From contig NZ_SUNC01000002.1 of the NCBI RefSeq assembly GCF_007570835.1, positions 1-64,000 of the forward strand: DNA of 64,000 nt, given 5' to 3'. This DNA comes from Croceicoccus sediminis (lineage in GTDB: Bacteria; Pseudomonadota; Alphaproteobacteria; Sphingomonadales; Sphingomonadaceae). The notes under the pieces were generated by a model, which ran no database searches, was not told where the DNA came from, and saw only the letters and a list, made by a program, of their open reading frames with translations. This document shows, one piece after another, positions 40,750 to 48,011 of this stretch; position 1 is the first letter of the stretch; every line of letters starts with the position of its first letter. The position numbers were made by a program, and so were the translations under genes.

Positions 40750-41824
40750 AGTTCGATGGTTGCGGTTCGCTCCGCATCGCTTCTCTACGTTCATATGCCT
40801 CAAATCGCTCAACAAGCGCTTCATTCTGGTCTTTGAGAGTAGCCACCTCATCGGATAGGCTTTCAAGCTGGCCTTGTGCCCTCCCCGAGGTGGATGACAA
40901 GAAGTTTGCTGCTGTGAACAATAGCGAGCCAAGGCCTACAACGGCTGCCAGGGCCGCTAGGACGTTCACGCCGGCAGCGATCTTCGCTGAACTCTCGGCC
41001 TTCTTCGCAGATCGGCTAGCTTGATCGAACATACTAGGTAACGAGCTTCGAATTGCAATCTTCTCACCTGGATGCCGGTAGGCCGCCTTCTCGATAAACT
41101 CTTTAATATCTTTATAAAAATGGCCTTGGTCCAGCGGAGGACGCGCGGGATCTCTTTCTCCGGCAGGAATCGATGTCTTCGTGAATTCAACCCAAATCAA
41201 GCCGTCATCTTTCCCAATGAAGTAGTCTTCGTCGGTAAGGTTATGCAGAGGAATGCAGAGCTTACCGAAAAACCCTGGGTCAACCAGGGGCCCGGTACCA
41301 AGCAAAAGCCCTCTGTGGACATGTTTGATCTGCAAATTAAAGCGAAGCGCCAGAAAATCTGGGAGCCTAAATTCAAGATCAGTCTCTACAAAAACGATTC
41401 CATTCTTAGGAACGAGTAAGCCTTTGTCTGATTTAGCGTCAAAGATCTTTTCAAGAGAGCATTGTTCTTTAGCGAAGGGTATTCGAAATTCACGCCCGCG
41501 GAATCGAAAGACCTTGTTGTTTCTGTATTCATAAGCACAGCTACCGATCCGGCCTTCGTAGGCAGCCTTTTTTAATCGTGATTGCCTATCCCCTTTCTCA
41601 GAGAACGGCGCAACGGCGCCTGTCGCAAACACGATTTCTTGGATGTGCTGAGAGGCCAACAAAGTGAACGGGATCGCTCGAATCCGGTCGTAAATCTCGG
41701 CTTCAACATTTCCTTGATGCCAATTTTCAGCGAGTATCGCAGCCTGGTCCGAAGTCAAAGTTGCTGCGCCATCTTGCGCATGAGTTTTGAAGCTTTCGGG
41801 GTCTGCTTTCTTAGACGAACGCAC
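40718..41824 (-). CDS. Membrane-anchored protein with dCTP deaminase/dUTPase-like core
   Basis: A 368-residue protein when started at the GTG at 41824 (14-base overlap with the upstream gene); the open frame extends to 41929 but that would overlap it by 119 bases. Residues about 140-215 resemble the trimeric dUTPase/dCTP deaminase fold: VFVETDLEFRLPDFLALRF, then LLLGTGPLVDPGFFGKLCIP (174-193) with Asp182 in the place of the dUTPase catalytic Asp. The VLEF glutamate of true dCTP deaminases is not seen, so a dUTPase-like, binding or inactive role is possible. One transmembrane helix (about 285-309) and a C-terminal coiled coil follow. Last gene of the nucleotide cassette. Confidence 0.6.
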   Translation of the reverse strand: MRSSKKADPESFKTHAQDGAATLTSDQAAILAENWHQGNVEAEIYDRIRAIPFTLLASQHIQEIVFATGAVAPFSEKGDRQSRLKKAAYEGRIGSCAYEYRNNKVFRFRGREFRIPFAKEQCSLEKIFDAKSDKGLLVPKNGIVFVETDLEFRLPDFLALRFNLQIKHVHRGLLLGTGPLVDPGFFGKLCIPLHNLTDEDYFIGKDDGLIWVEFTKTSIPAGERDPARPPLDQGHFYKDIKEFIEKAAYRHPGEKIAIRSSLPSMFDQASRSAKKAESSAKIAAGVNVLAALAAVVGLGSLLFTAANFLSSTSGRAQGQLESLSDEVATLKDQNEALVERFEAYERREAMRSEPQPSNSTDQVRRPGS

Positions 41825-42830
41825 TGTTCTTCGAGACCATGCTTTCTGCAGAGAACCCCATGTAGTCGATTTCTCGGCCAATTTCTTCCTCGATTTCCTG
41901 GACGAACGCTCGACCGTTTGAGGCGACATAATCCATATGATTTAACACTATCAAATTGGGATTATTAGCGGCTATCGCTGACTTAACTATCTCGGGATCA
42001 AACTTTCCAACTCGGCGAAGTTTCTTCGTAACTGTCGTATATTCGCGAATATTTTGTTCGGCCGCTAGTGATTTTGCGATGCGCTCCCAAGTCGTCTCAT
42101 TGGGCAATGGGCCGGACATTCCCGCGACACGAATAGGGAACGATCTTATCACGAGCACAACGCTATCGACATCGATGGGGCTAAGCCCTGTTTCTGTGAG
42201 AGCCGAAGCAGCGGTCGTGCAGCGCGAAGTCGCTTTAGGCCAGTATCCGCCATCATAAAGGGATAAGCCAAATCCTTGCGTACCTTCGATCACAATACGA
42301 GCGTTATCGTTCAACCAATGACGCATCTTCGCCGTCGTGTCGCAGAGATACTGTTCCAAGGGCGCGCAGTGTTGAGCGTCTTGCCTTTGAAGAGGGAAGT
42401 TTGCCGCCTCGCGAGCGACCGAAGCCATAATAGCTGCGCCAACGCCACTCCCGGTTGATCCAATACCCGAAACCAAGTCTGCATTGGCTTCCCAAGCCTT
42501 TTGCTCAGGAGTGATAATATTCGCATATGGGCTTATGAAAATTCGATCGCGTGGGTATTCCAGAAGCTCGATCTCATAATGAAGCACGTCAAGATCGATG
42601 AAAGATCCAGCTGGAAATACGACATCCACATTGCGATCGATGGCACCCGCAGGCAATTGCCTCAGTGCAAATTTCTGACCCGAACGATCATATGCCGTAT
42701 GGCCGGAATTCGGGCCGCCAACCCTTACCACGGCGATCCGCGGTGCATTCGTCATTCTCACTAGTTCAAGAGATACTTTACCCTTGCCCTCTGAGCCAAA
42801 CTGGCCACCAACGACAATGGATACTGGCAT
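41811..42830 (-). CDS. PurZ-like adenylosuccinate synthetase homologue
   Basis: A 339-residue PurA-superfamily enzyme, about 90 shorter than housekeeping PurA (about 430) and the size of phage PurZ. The first loop reads VVGGQFGSEGKGK: Ser13 replaces the catalytic Asp13 of E. coli PurA, the change that in PurZ lets dGMP rather than IMP be used. The His general acid is kept (GGPNSGHT, His44), as are STGSGVG (125-131) and IEGTQGFGLS (181-190); the IMP arginine region becomes TTVTKKLRRVG (265-275). The PurA guanine-recognition K-x-D is NHMD (297-300), suggesting a nucleotide other than GTP. It starts immediately after the fusion gene's stop codon (0-base gap). Confidence 0.82.
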   Translation of the reverse strand: MPVSIVVGGQFGSEGKGKVSLELVRMTNAPRIAVVRVGGPNSGHTAYDRSGQKFALRQLPAGAIDRNVDVVFPAGSFIDLDVLHYEIELLEYPRDRIFISPYANIITPEQKAWEANADLVSGIGSTGSGVGAAIMASVAREAANFPLQRQDAQHCAPLEQYLCDTTAKMRHWLNDNARIVIEGTQGFGLSLYDGGYWPKATSRCTTAASALTETGLSPIDVDSVVLVIRSFPIRVAGMSGPLPNETTWERIAKSLAAEQNIREYTTVTKKLRRVGKFDPEIVKSAIAANNPNLIVLNHMDYVASNGRAFVQEIEEEIGREIDYMGFSAESMVSKNSAFV

Positions 42831-44708
42831 CTATATCTCCGCTTCCCAAGCCTTGAGCACTCGATCTACGTTTAAGAGCATATCTTGCTCGCGTCCATTG
42901 TTGAAGATCGTGTGATTTGCGAGCGGTCGCATATCCGAAACTTTCTGCTCAACCGCCGATGCAGAAGCCTCTTCGAATGCTGATCGACTAACGGGTGGAC
43001 TCTCCTCATCTCGCTGGGAGTAACGGCTTCGCCTGCTTTCCTCCTCAGCATCGACGAAAATGTGGAGAAAGCGGTACCCAAATTGCTCCTTCAAGAAGGC
43101 ATGGTCCTCCGGGAACCTCAATCCGTCCACCACAATCCGTTCAGCCGCTGCGACCCTATCAATAGTCCTCTCAGCCAATTCACGTTGACGTCCAGTGCGA
43201 TTGATCTCGGCCCCCATCTGCTGTCGGTGCTTGCGATCAAGAGGAAGGCCTTGCTCCAGCAACAGGTCATCGATTACCCGACTGAAACGGGTATACGCGA
43301 ACCCGAGCACTTCCAGACCCTTTGCTAGCGTTGTCTTCCCTGCTGCGATCGGGCCACTTACCCCAATTACCAAAGGCGTAGCTTCGCACTGAAGGCGGGG
43401 GATTATCAATGGAGCTTCAGTCTCAGTACCCAACGCCTCAGACAAGCCAGCAAAGTGAAATGTGCCGACAAGCGCAGATGTAATCGCATCCAGTTCGTCA
43501 TGAGTGACTCTTTCACGCTCGTAGCGCCCCTTGACCCCAAACTCGCTCAAACCAAGTTTGAGCCACTCTTCACCGGCTCCCTTCCGAGGAATTCTCATGA
43601 TGTCCTGAGCTGCGCCAGGATAGCTCTCGATTACTGGCAACCCGAGCTTGCGGAATTCGTTTGCTAGCTTGATGCCTCGCGCTGTTAGCTTCTGCATGCT
43701 CGGAAGAAGACAGGGATATACGTTGACACCTCTGCGTTTGAGTTCCCGCTCGCAAACCCTCATGATCCCGAATTGATCGCGACCAGGATCATCGTCAAAG
43801 ACAGTCAGGCGACCGGTCGGAAGGCAAAGAGGTGAATCAATCGAAATAAGCTCAGGTTTGGCAGCAATAGTATCCGCGATGATCTGCTCGTCGCTCGATA
43901 ATACTTTTGTTTCCGCATGGCGACCGACGAGATTGCACCAGCCTGATGGCCGCTTTTCTGAGCCGGTAAGATCAATGCCTACAACGCTAGCATACTCAGC
44001 TTTGGACCCGCTAAAGAGCTCACGAAAGGTAGGTGCCCTTGGCGTTTTACTTTTGGACACCCTTGTTAAGTCGGGCAGAACAAGCCGATCCGAGGGGGCA
44101 GACCAATCTACGAAATTAATTGGCTCGCTTAGAAGATCGGCTTCAAAGCCTAGCCTACTCAGTGCATCGTCGAATAGCGCTCCCATCGCAGCGATATCTG
44201 CTCTATTATAGGTGAGCAAAGTGCGCAGTGCGACCAGCTCGCCCCTCAGATATCTATGCCAGAGTAGTACCGCCGCAAAGCCATCGACTCCTTCGATGTC
44301 ATCTCGAAAATTGACGCCCAACTCCTGCTCGATTGCTTTCTGCCCACCTTTCAGGCCCACGCGGCGGCAGAGATACATCAGGTCTATATGCGTTTCCGGG
44401 ATCCTAATTTTGGGAAATTCCTGTACAAGAAACTTCGCATCAAATCGAATTCCGTTGAACGTCACAATTGCCACTGCCCGCTCGATCGCCGCAAGCATTG
44501 GCTTAGGATCACCCCCTTTAATGTAGGTTCCAGATTTCTGGTTCAGTGCCCAGCCCACGACAGTGATTTCATCGTAATAGTGACTCAAGCCGGTGGTTTC
44601 GATGTCGAGGAACATCACACACTCAGGGTGCTCGTGACAAAACGCCAATTTCTCTCTGAGAGGCTTTGGCAATTTGGCTTTGCTAGATTTCTTGTTGGAT
44701 CGCACCAT
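42831..44708 (-). CDS. Three-domain fusion: DEDD-type exonuclease-like, DUF429 and P-loop nucleotide kinase-like
   Basis: A 625-residue protein with three domains. Residues 30-190 resemble YprB/RNase_H_2 exonucleases: Asp35 and Glu37 in FLDIETTGL, FNGIRFD (84-90), and Tyr167/Asp171 in YNRAD. Residues 240-420 are DUF429, a predicted RNase H-fold nuclease (VVGIDLTG, Asp246; SIDSPL, Asp291; VIESYPG, Glu361; THDELDA). Residues 445-625 are a P-loop kinase of the UPF0200/dephospho-CoA or NMP kinase type (GPIAAGKTT 452-460; VVDGLRFPED 526-535). The ATG at 44708 is preferred over a GTG at 44744. I know no characterised protein with this architecture. First gene of the cassette. Confidence 0.75.
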   Translation of the reverse strand: MVRSNKKSSKAKLPKPLREKLAFCHEHPECVMFLDIETTGLSHYYDEITVVGWALNQKSGTYIKGGDPKPMLAAIERAVAIVTFNGIRFDAKFLVQEFPKIRIPETHIDLMYLCRRVGLKGGQKAIEQELGVNFRDDIEGVDGFAAVLLWHRYLRGELVALRTLLTYNRADIAAMGALFDDALSRLGFEADLLSEPINFVDWSAPSDRLVLPDLTRVSKSKTPRAPTFRELFSGSKAEYASVVGIDLTGSEKRPSGWCNLVGRHAETKVLSSDEQIIADTIAAKPELISIDSPLCLPTGRLTVFDDDPGRDQFGIMRVCERELKRRGVNVYPCLLPSMQKLTARGIKLANEFRKLGLPVIESYPGAAQDIMRIPRKGAGEEWLKLGLSEFGVKGRYERERVTHDELDAITSALVGTFHFAGLSEALGTETEAPLIIPRLQCEATPLVIGVSGPIAAGKTTLAKGLEVLGFAYTRFSRVIDDLLLEQGLPLDRKHRQQMGAEINRTGRQRELAERTIDRVAAAERIVVDGLRFPEDHAFLKEQFGYRFLHIFVDAEEESRRSRYSQRDEESPPVSRSAFEEASASAVEQKVSDMRPLANHTIFNNGREQDMLLNVDRVLKAWEAEI

Positions 44709-44789
44709 GGCCTCAGGTTCCTTCCGAGAGGGGCGATTGCGCACTGCGACCTGGCACTATTGCGTTAACGGAGCCAATGGGGTTCTCAA

Positions 44790-46052
44790 TCACAGCAGCA
44801 ATTCCACTTTGCTCGCCCGCCGCGCAATTACGTTTTCAAGTTCCTCGACCCCATCTGAGCAAGTCAACCCAGGTATTGTCAGTCCTGCATCAATGTTCAC
44901 TCCAACACTTGCCGCGATTTCAGATACCCTTTTCTTGATATATGGCCCGCCCAACCCCGACTCCGCCGCGAAGCGCGCCGTAGCTTCCCGATCAAACTCC
45001 TCCAAGGTCGCTGCGCGGCCAAATCGCATTGCGAGCTTTGGCGACAGCTCCTTCCACATATGCGTGGCGACAAGGTCGTAAAGCGGGGCAAGCACCACCT
45101 CGCCGTTTTCCCGGCGCAGCAGACTATAGTTCTTTGCGTGGGCATCGGCGTTGCCGATGATGAGATTGAAGATCGCGGCGTCGGCGAGCTTCAACACCTC
45201 GCGCGCTGGCCGCGTCGCAGCACTGCGCAACAGAGCGAAGCTATCGCGAAAAGTCGGCCCACCCTCTGCCGCGTATTTCCGGTTCGAAGGTACGCCAAGC
45301 GCTTGTGCAAAGTCTTCCTGATGCAGGCGTTTCGTTTTTCCCTCGATCCACATCCGGTCATAGCGTTCGACCAGCAGCAACGGCTTGCCCGCCACCTCGC
45401 GCCACTCTGCGTGGGCAGCATCAATGCCCACGGCGCGCGCTAGTGCGAGGCAGAAGGCCTCATTTGCAGCCAATCCGGCAAAGCGATCGGGTTCAGGCTT
45501 GATCAGATGCGTGGATGGCTCGCCAAGACGAGGTATCGCAATGCCTCCATCTGCGGTGACCACCACGGGCAGTTTGCTCTGCGCTCCTGCAAGGCTGAGC
45601 CTCGCGCCGCCCTCACCTGCCAGCATGGGAACAGCAGGCAGTCTGCCCAGCAATTCGGCCAGTTCGTTCTCTTGGAGTGGTTCCGGAGTGGTCTCGGAGT
45701 GGTCCTGGAGCGGTTCTTCGTCTTTGGGCAGGAATGCAAGAGCACCGGCAACATCTCCACCCAATGCTTCAAGCAGCCGAAAGGGATTGTCGGGCGAAAC
45801 TCCAAGCGCGCGAGCGATAGCCGTGCGCTGGGTTTCCTCGGGTAGGAGTCCACCAAAGACTGCTTTGCAAGCATGGTCTTTAAATAGCTCTTGCTGCTTG
45901 GGCATCGCATGGGAAAGCGCCGGGGCCGTTTCGTCAGCCAGCCAGTCAGGCGCATATGCAAAATGCATCGCGCCACCTTTGTCGATCGAGAGTTCGCCTG
46001 CCTTGCGCTCGTCCCACCAGACCACAAGCGTATCCAGAATTGGCAGCGTCAC
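44790..46052 (-). CDS. hipA: HipA-like serine/threonine kinase toxin
   Basis: A 420-residue HipA family protein. The N-terminal Couple_hipA region is followed by the P-loop-like RLSLAGAQSKLPVVV (about 145), STHLIKPEPDRFAG, ERYDRMW, HQEDFAQALG, and the catalytic NLIIGNADAHAKNYSLL (about 315) with LAPLYDL. In E. coli HipA inactivates glutamyl-tRNA synthetase by phosphorylation. The start is a GTG overlapping the hipB stop (GTGA). It is separated from the cassette by 81 bases, on the same strand. Confidence 0.92.
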   Translation of the reverse strand: MTLPILDTLVVWWDERKAGELSIDKGGAMHFAYAPDWLADETAPALSHAMPKQQELFKDHACKAVFGGLLPEETQRTAIARALGVSPDNPFRLLEALGGDVAGALAFLPKDEEPLQDHSETTPEPLQENELAELLGRLPAVPMLAGEGGARLSLAGAQSKLPVVVTADGGIAIPRLGEPSTHLIKPEPDRFAGLAANEAFCLALARAVGIDAAHAEWREVAGKPLLLVERYDRMWIEGKTKRLHQEDFAQALGVPSNRKYAAEGGPTFRDSFALLRSAATRPAREVLKLADAAIFNLIIGNADAHAKNYSLLRRENGEVVLAPLYDLVATHMWKELSPKLAMRFGRAATLEEFDREATARFAAESGLGGPYIKKRVSEIAASVGVNIDAGLTIPGLTCSDGVEELENVIARRASKVELLL

Positions 46053-46306
46053 TCCGCCTCATCCTTCTTGGGCGCGACCGCTCGACCCGCTATCTCGATC
46101 CCGTCAGGCCGCTTGATTTGCAATTCACAACCAAGTGCGGCGAGAACATTGAGCACTTTGCCCATTTGGACGGTGGGTTTCCCTCGCTCCAATTCGACGA
46201 GGAAGCGCAAACCGACGCCGCTTGCAGCGGCCAACCCGTCCTGTCGCAGACCAAGCTCCTTGCGTTCTTCGCGAATGATTTGGCCGATAGCAGCAACATC
46301 GAGCAT
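46049..46306 (-). CDS. hipB: HipB-like Xre antitoxin/repressor
   Basis: An 85-residue Xre-family HTH protein: MLDVAAIGQIIREERKEL, then LRQDGLAAASGVGLRFLVELERG as the HTH and PTVQMGKVLNVLAALGCEL at the dimer surface (about residues 45-63), closely following E. coli HipB. The ATG at 46306 fits the family; a longer frame would read through the operators. It neutralises HipA and should repress the operon from the three upstream palindromes. Confidence 0.9.
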   Translation of the reverse strand: MLDVAAIGQIIREERKELGLRQDGLAAASGVGLRFLVELERGKPTVQMGKVLNVLAALGCELQIKRPDGIEIAGRAVAPKKDEAE

Positions 46307-46316
46307 GAGCACTTCC

Positions 46317-46332
46317 TTTCCCGATCGGGAAA
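46317..46332. promoter_or_regulatory. HipB operator O1 (perfect palindrome)
   Basis: TTTCCCGATCGGGAAA is a perfect 16-bp palindrome starting 11 bases before the hipB ATG. The TCCC-N4-GGGA core recurs at two more places upstream. E. coli HipB binds similar TATCC-N8-GGATA sites. Confidence 0.75.
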
Positions 46333-46367
46333 TATATGCAGATAGTCGATCAAATTCAAGATATTTT

Positions 46368-46379
46368 TCCCGAAAGGGA
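46368..46379. promoter_or_regulatory. HipB operator O2
   Basis: TCCCGAAAGGGA has the same TCCC-N4-GGGA core, with its centre 49 bases from O1. Confidence 0.7.
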
Positions 46380-46417
46380 CATTTACCATTCAAAAGGCGG
46401 CTTTGAAAGGTGCACTT

Positions 46418-46429
46418 TCCCGTTCGGGA
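46418..46429. promoter_or_regulatory. HipB operator O3, next to the -10 element
   Basis: TCCCGTTCGGGA, centred 50 bases from O2, lies 4 bases downstream (in the direction of transcription) of an exact TATAAT, so occupancy would block RNA polymerase. Confidence 0.72.
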
Positions 46430-46432
46430 CAT

Positions 46433-46438
46433 ATTATA
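46433..46438 (-). promoter_or_regulatory. hipBA -10 element
   Basis: An exact TATAAT on the minus strand, about 127 bases upstream of hipB. No good -35 hexamer was found at 16-18 bases. Transcription from here would include O1-O3 in a long leader. Confidence 0.5.
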
Positions 46439-46592
46439 CGTTTCCAAAAATTCGTGACACTGAGCCTAGAGTTACTCAAAGTCAGAGGCTCAAATCGCGG
46501 TTCAGCGAAGTCGGGGAACAATTGTGGTAAATAGCCCTCGAAACGCCTCGCATTTCCGTTAAACCACAACTGGTTGCATCGGCCTACTTGCC

Positions 46593-46608
46593 ACCTCCGT
46601 CTCCGCCA
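46593..46608 (+). repeat. attR: copy of the tRNA-Ser 3' end
   Basis: CCTCCGTCTCCGCCAC, identical to attL at 25839-25854. It is not attached to a complete tRNA, so this is the displaced copy and marks the right end of the element. Between the hipBA promoter and the DUF983 gene (46439-46740) nothing else is recognised, apart from a GC-rich hairpin without a T-run at 46717-46734. Confidence 0.85.
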
Positions 46609-46740
46609 CTTTCCTTCTTAAAGCACTGATTTGAAGTGATTTTCTGAAGGATGGTCGCGCCGTCCCACCCCCCTGTGCCTGCACTCGTTCGATAGAGCAG
46701 GCGAAACGGACAGGGCGGGGCCATGCTCGGCCCCGGACCG

Positions 46741-47190
46741 TCAGCGGTCGTCCTTCTTTCGCGTCTGCGCTTCGCGTTCGTTGAGTTCGGCCCAGAGTTT
46801 TTCCGTCCCGGCTTCCTGCGCCTTGTTCACGTATTGCGACGCGACCAGCCAGCCCTTGATGTACTGAAGCGGCCAGATGCAACCGATCACAAGCAAGGGC
46901 AAAGACGTCACCAGGTGCACCCAGAAAGGCGGCTCGAAAGCTGCCTGGACCCAGACCGCGAAAAGCGTCAGCGGAAAGGCGACGATGCACAGCGAGAAGA
47001 AGGCCGGACCGTCATCGGGCGAAGCAAAGGCATAGTCGAGACCGCACGCCGGGCAGGTATCCTGAAGCTTGAGCCATTTGCGGAACATCTTTCCCTTGCC
47101 GCAACGGGGGCAGAGCCCCTTCATGCCGCAATGGAATATCCAGCGCGCCTTGTCGGCGGGTTGCACGGTTTCGTCGTCTTGCGACTTCAT
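46741..47190 (-). CDS. DUF983 family membrane protein
   Basis: A 149-residue protein with a zinc-ribbon-like N-terminus, GLCPRCGKGKMF and DTCPACGLDYAFASPDDGPAFF, followed by two membrane helices (about residues 70-92 and 97-118) and a charged tail. DUF983 proteins are common in alphaproteobacteria, often near cytochrome oxidase genes; the function is not established. The ATG at 47190 is preferred to a longer frame to 47280. It is the first chromosomal gene to the right of the island. Confidence 0.85.
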   Translation of the reverse strand: MKSQDDETVQPADKARWIFHCGMKGLCPRCGKGKMFRKWLKLQDTCPACGLDYAFASPDDGPAFFSLCIVAFPLTLFAVWVQAAFEPPFWVHLVTSLPLLVIGCIWPLQYIKGWLVASQYVNKAQEAGTEKLWAELNEREAQTRKKDDR

Positions 47191-47438
47191 CACGTAATTC
47201 CAGCTATCGCGTTTTGCCGTCTGCCATTCGCTTGGATCAGCGGCCTGATCTTCCCGGCGACGTACCGCAAAATCGGGCACCGGGCGGCGCCTCTGCCCCT
47301 AGGCGACGGGCTCTTTCGGGTAAAGCATGCAATGGTGTTCCCAAGCGTCTTCGCCGTATGGAATTTCCCGCAATTCTGGCAGGCCCGCGCAATTATACTC
47401 GTAATGTTAAGCTCTTGCGGTTAGCTTTGCCCGCGGAG

Positions 47439-48011
47439 ATGAACACGACAAGCACTTCCGCGCCGCAGCAGAAGCGGCAGGAACTGGTCAGGGCGCTGCG
47501 CCTTGTCGGACGCGGGGACCGTGTCGCGCTTGAAACCGTCTATTCCATGACATCGGCAAAGCTGCTGGGCGTCATCATCCGGATCGAACGGGATCGCGAA
47601 TCCGCCGAAGACGTGTTGCAGGACGTCTACCTCAAGGTATGGCGCCGCGCCGGTCGCTTCGACCCCGACCGCGCCAGCCCGATCACCTGGCTTTGCACTA
47701 TCGCCCGCAATGCCGCGATCGATGCCCGCCGCAGTGCCGGGCGCAAGACCGAGGTTGCCGACGAAGACCTGCCGGAGATCGAGGACGACGGCGCATTGGC
47801 CGACGAAATGCTCTGCGACAAGGAAGACGCGGCACGCGTGCAGGATTGCCTCGAAGGGCTGCAGGGCAATCATCGCCGTTCGATCCGCATGGCCTTTTTC
47901 GACGGGCTAACCCATTCCGAACTCGCCACCCGACTTGGCGTGCCGCTGGGCACGATGAAAAGCTGGATCAGGCGCGGGCTGGAAAGCCTGAAGGGATGTC
48001 TGAGTGGCTGA
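47439..48011 (+). CDS. ECF-family RNA polymerase sigma factor
   Basis: The 190-residue protein has region 2 (about 25-95; AEDVLQDVYLKVWRRAGRFDPDR with PITWLCTIARNAAIDARR) and region 4 (about 130-188; RRSIRMAFFDGLTHSELATR, then GTMKSWIRRGLESLKGCL). It has no region 1 or 3, as in ECF sigma factors. It is paired with an anti-sigma factor that starts within its last codons (8-base overlap). The ATG at 47439 has CGGAG nearby; the frame extends upstream without similarity. Confidence 0.92.
   Translation: MNTTSTSAPQQKRQELVRALRLVGRGDRVALETVYSMTSAKLLGVIIRIERDRESAEDVLQDVYLKVWRRAGRFDPDRASPITWLCTIARNAAIDARRSAGRKTEVADEDLPEIEDDGALADEMLCDKEDAARVQDCLEGLQGNHRRSIRMAFFDGLTHSELATRLGVPLGTMKSWIRRGLESLKGCLSG

Noticed and set aside
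40718-44708. Complete Z-genome (2-aminoadenine) biosynthesis pathway
   Set aside because: Only a PurZ-like enzyme is present; no dATP hydrolase (DatZ), MazZ-type pyrophosphohydrolase or dedicated DNA polymerase is seen, so full DNA replacement cannot be claimed.
46717-46734. Terminator after the DUF983 gene
   Set aside because: The hairpin GGGGCC/GGCCCC has no T-run on either side.
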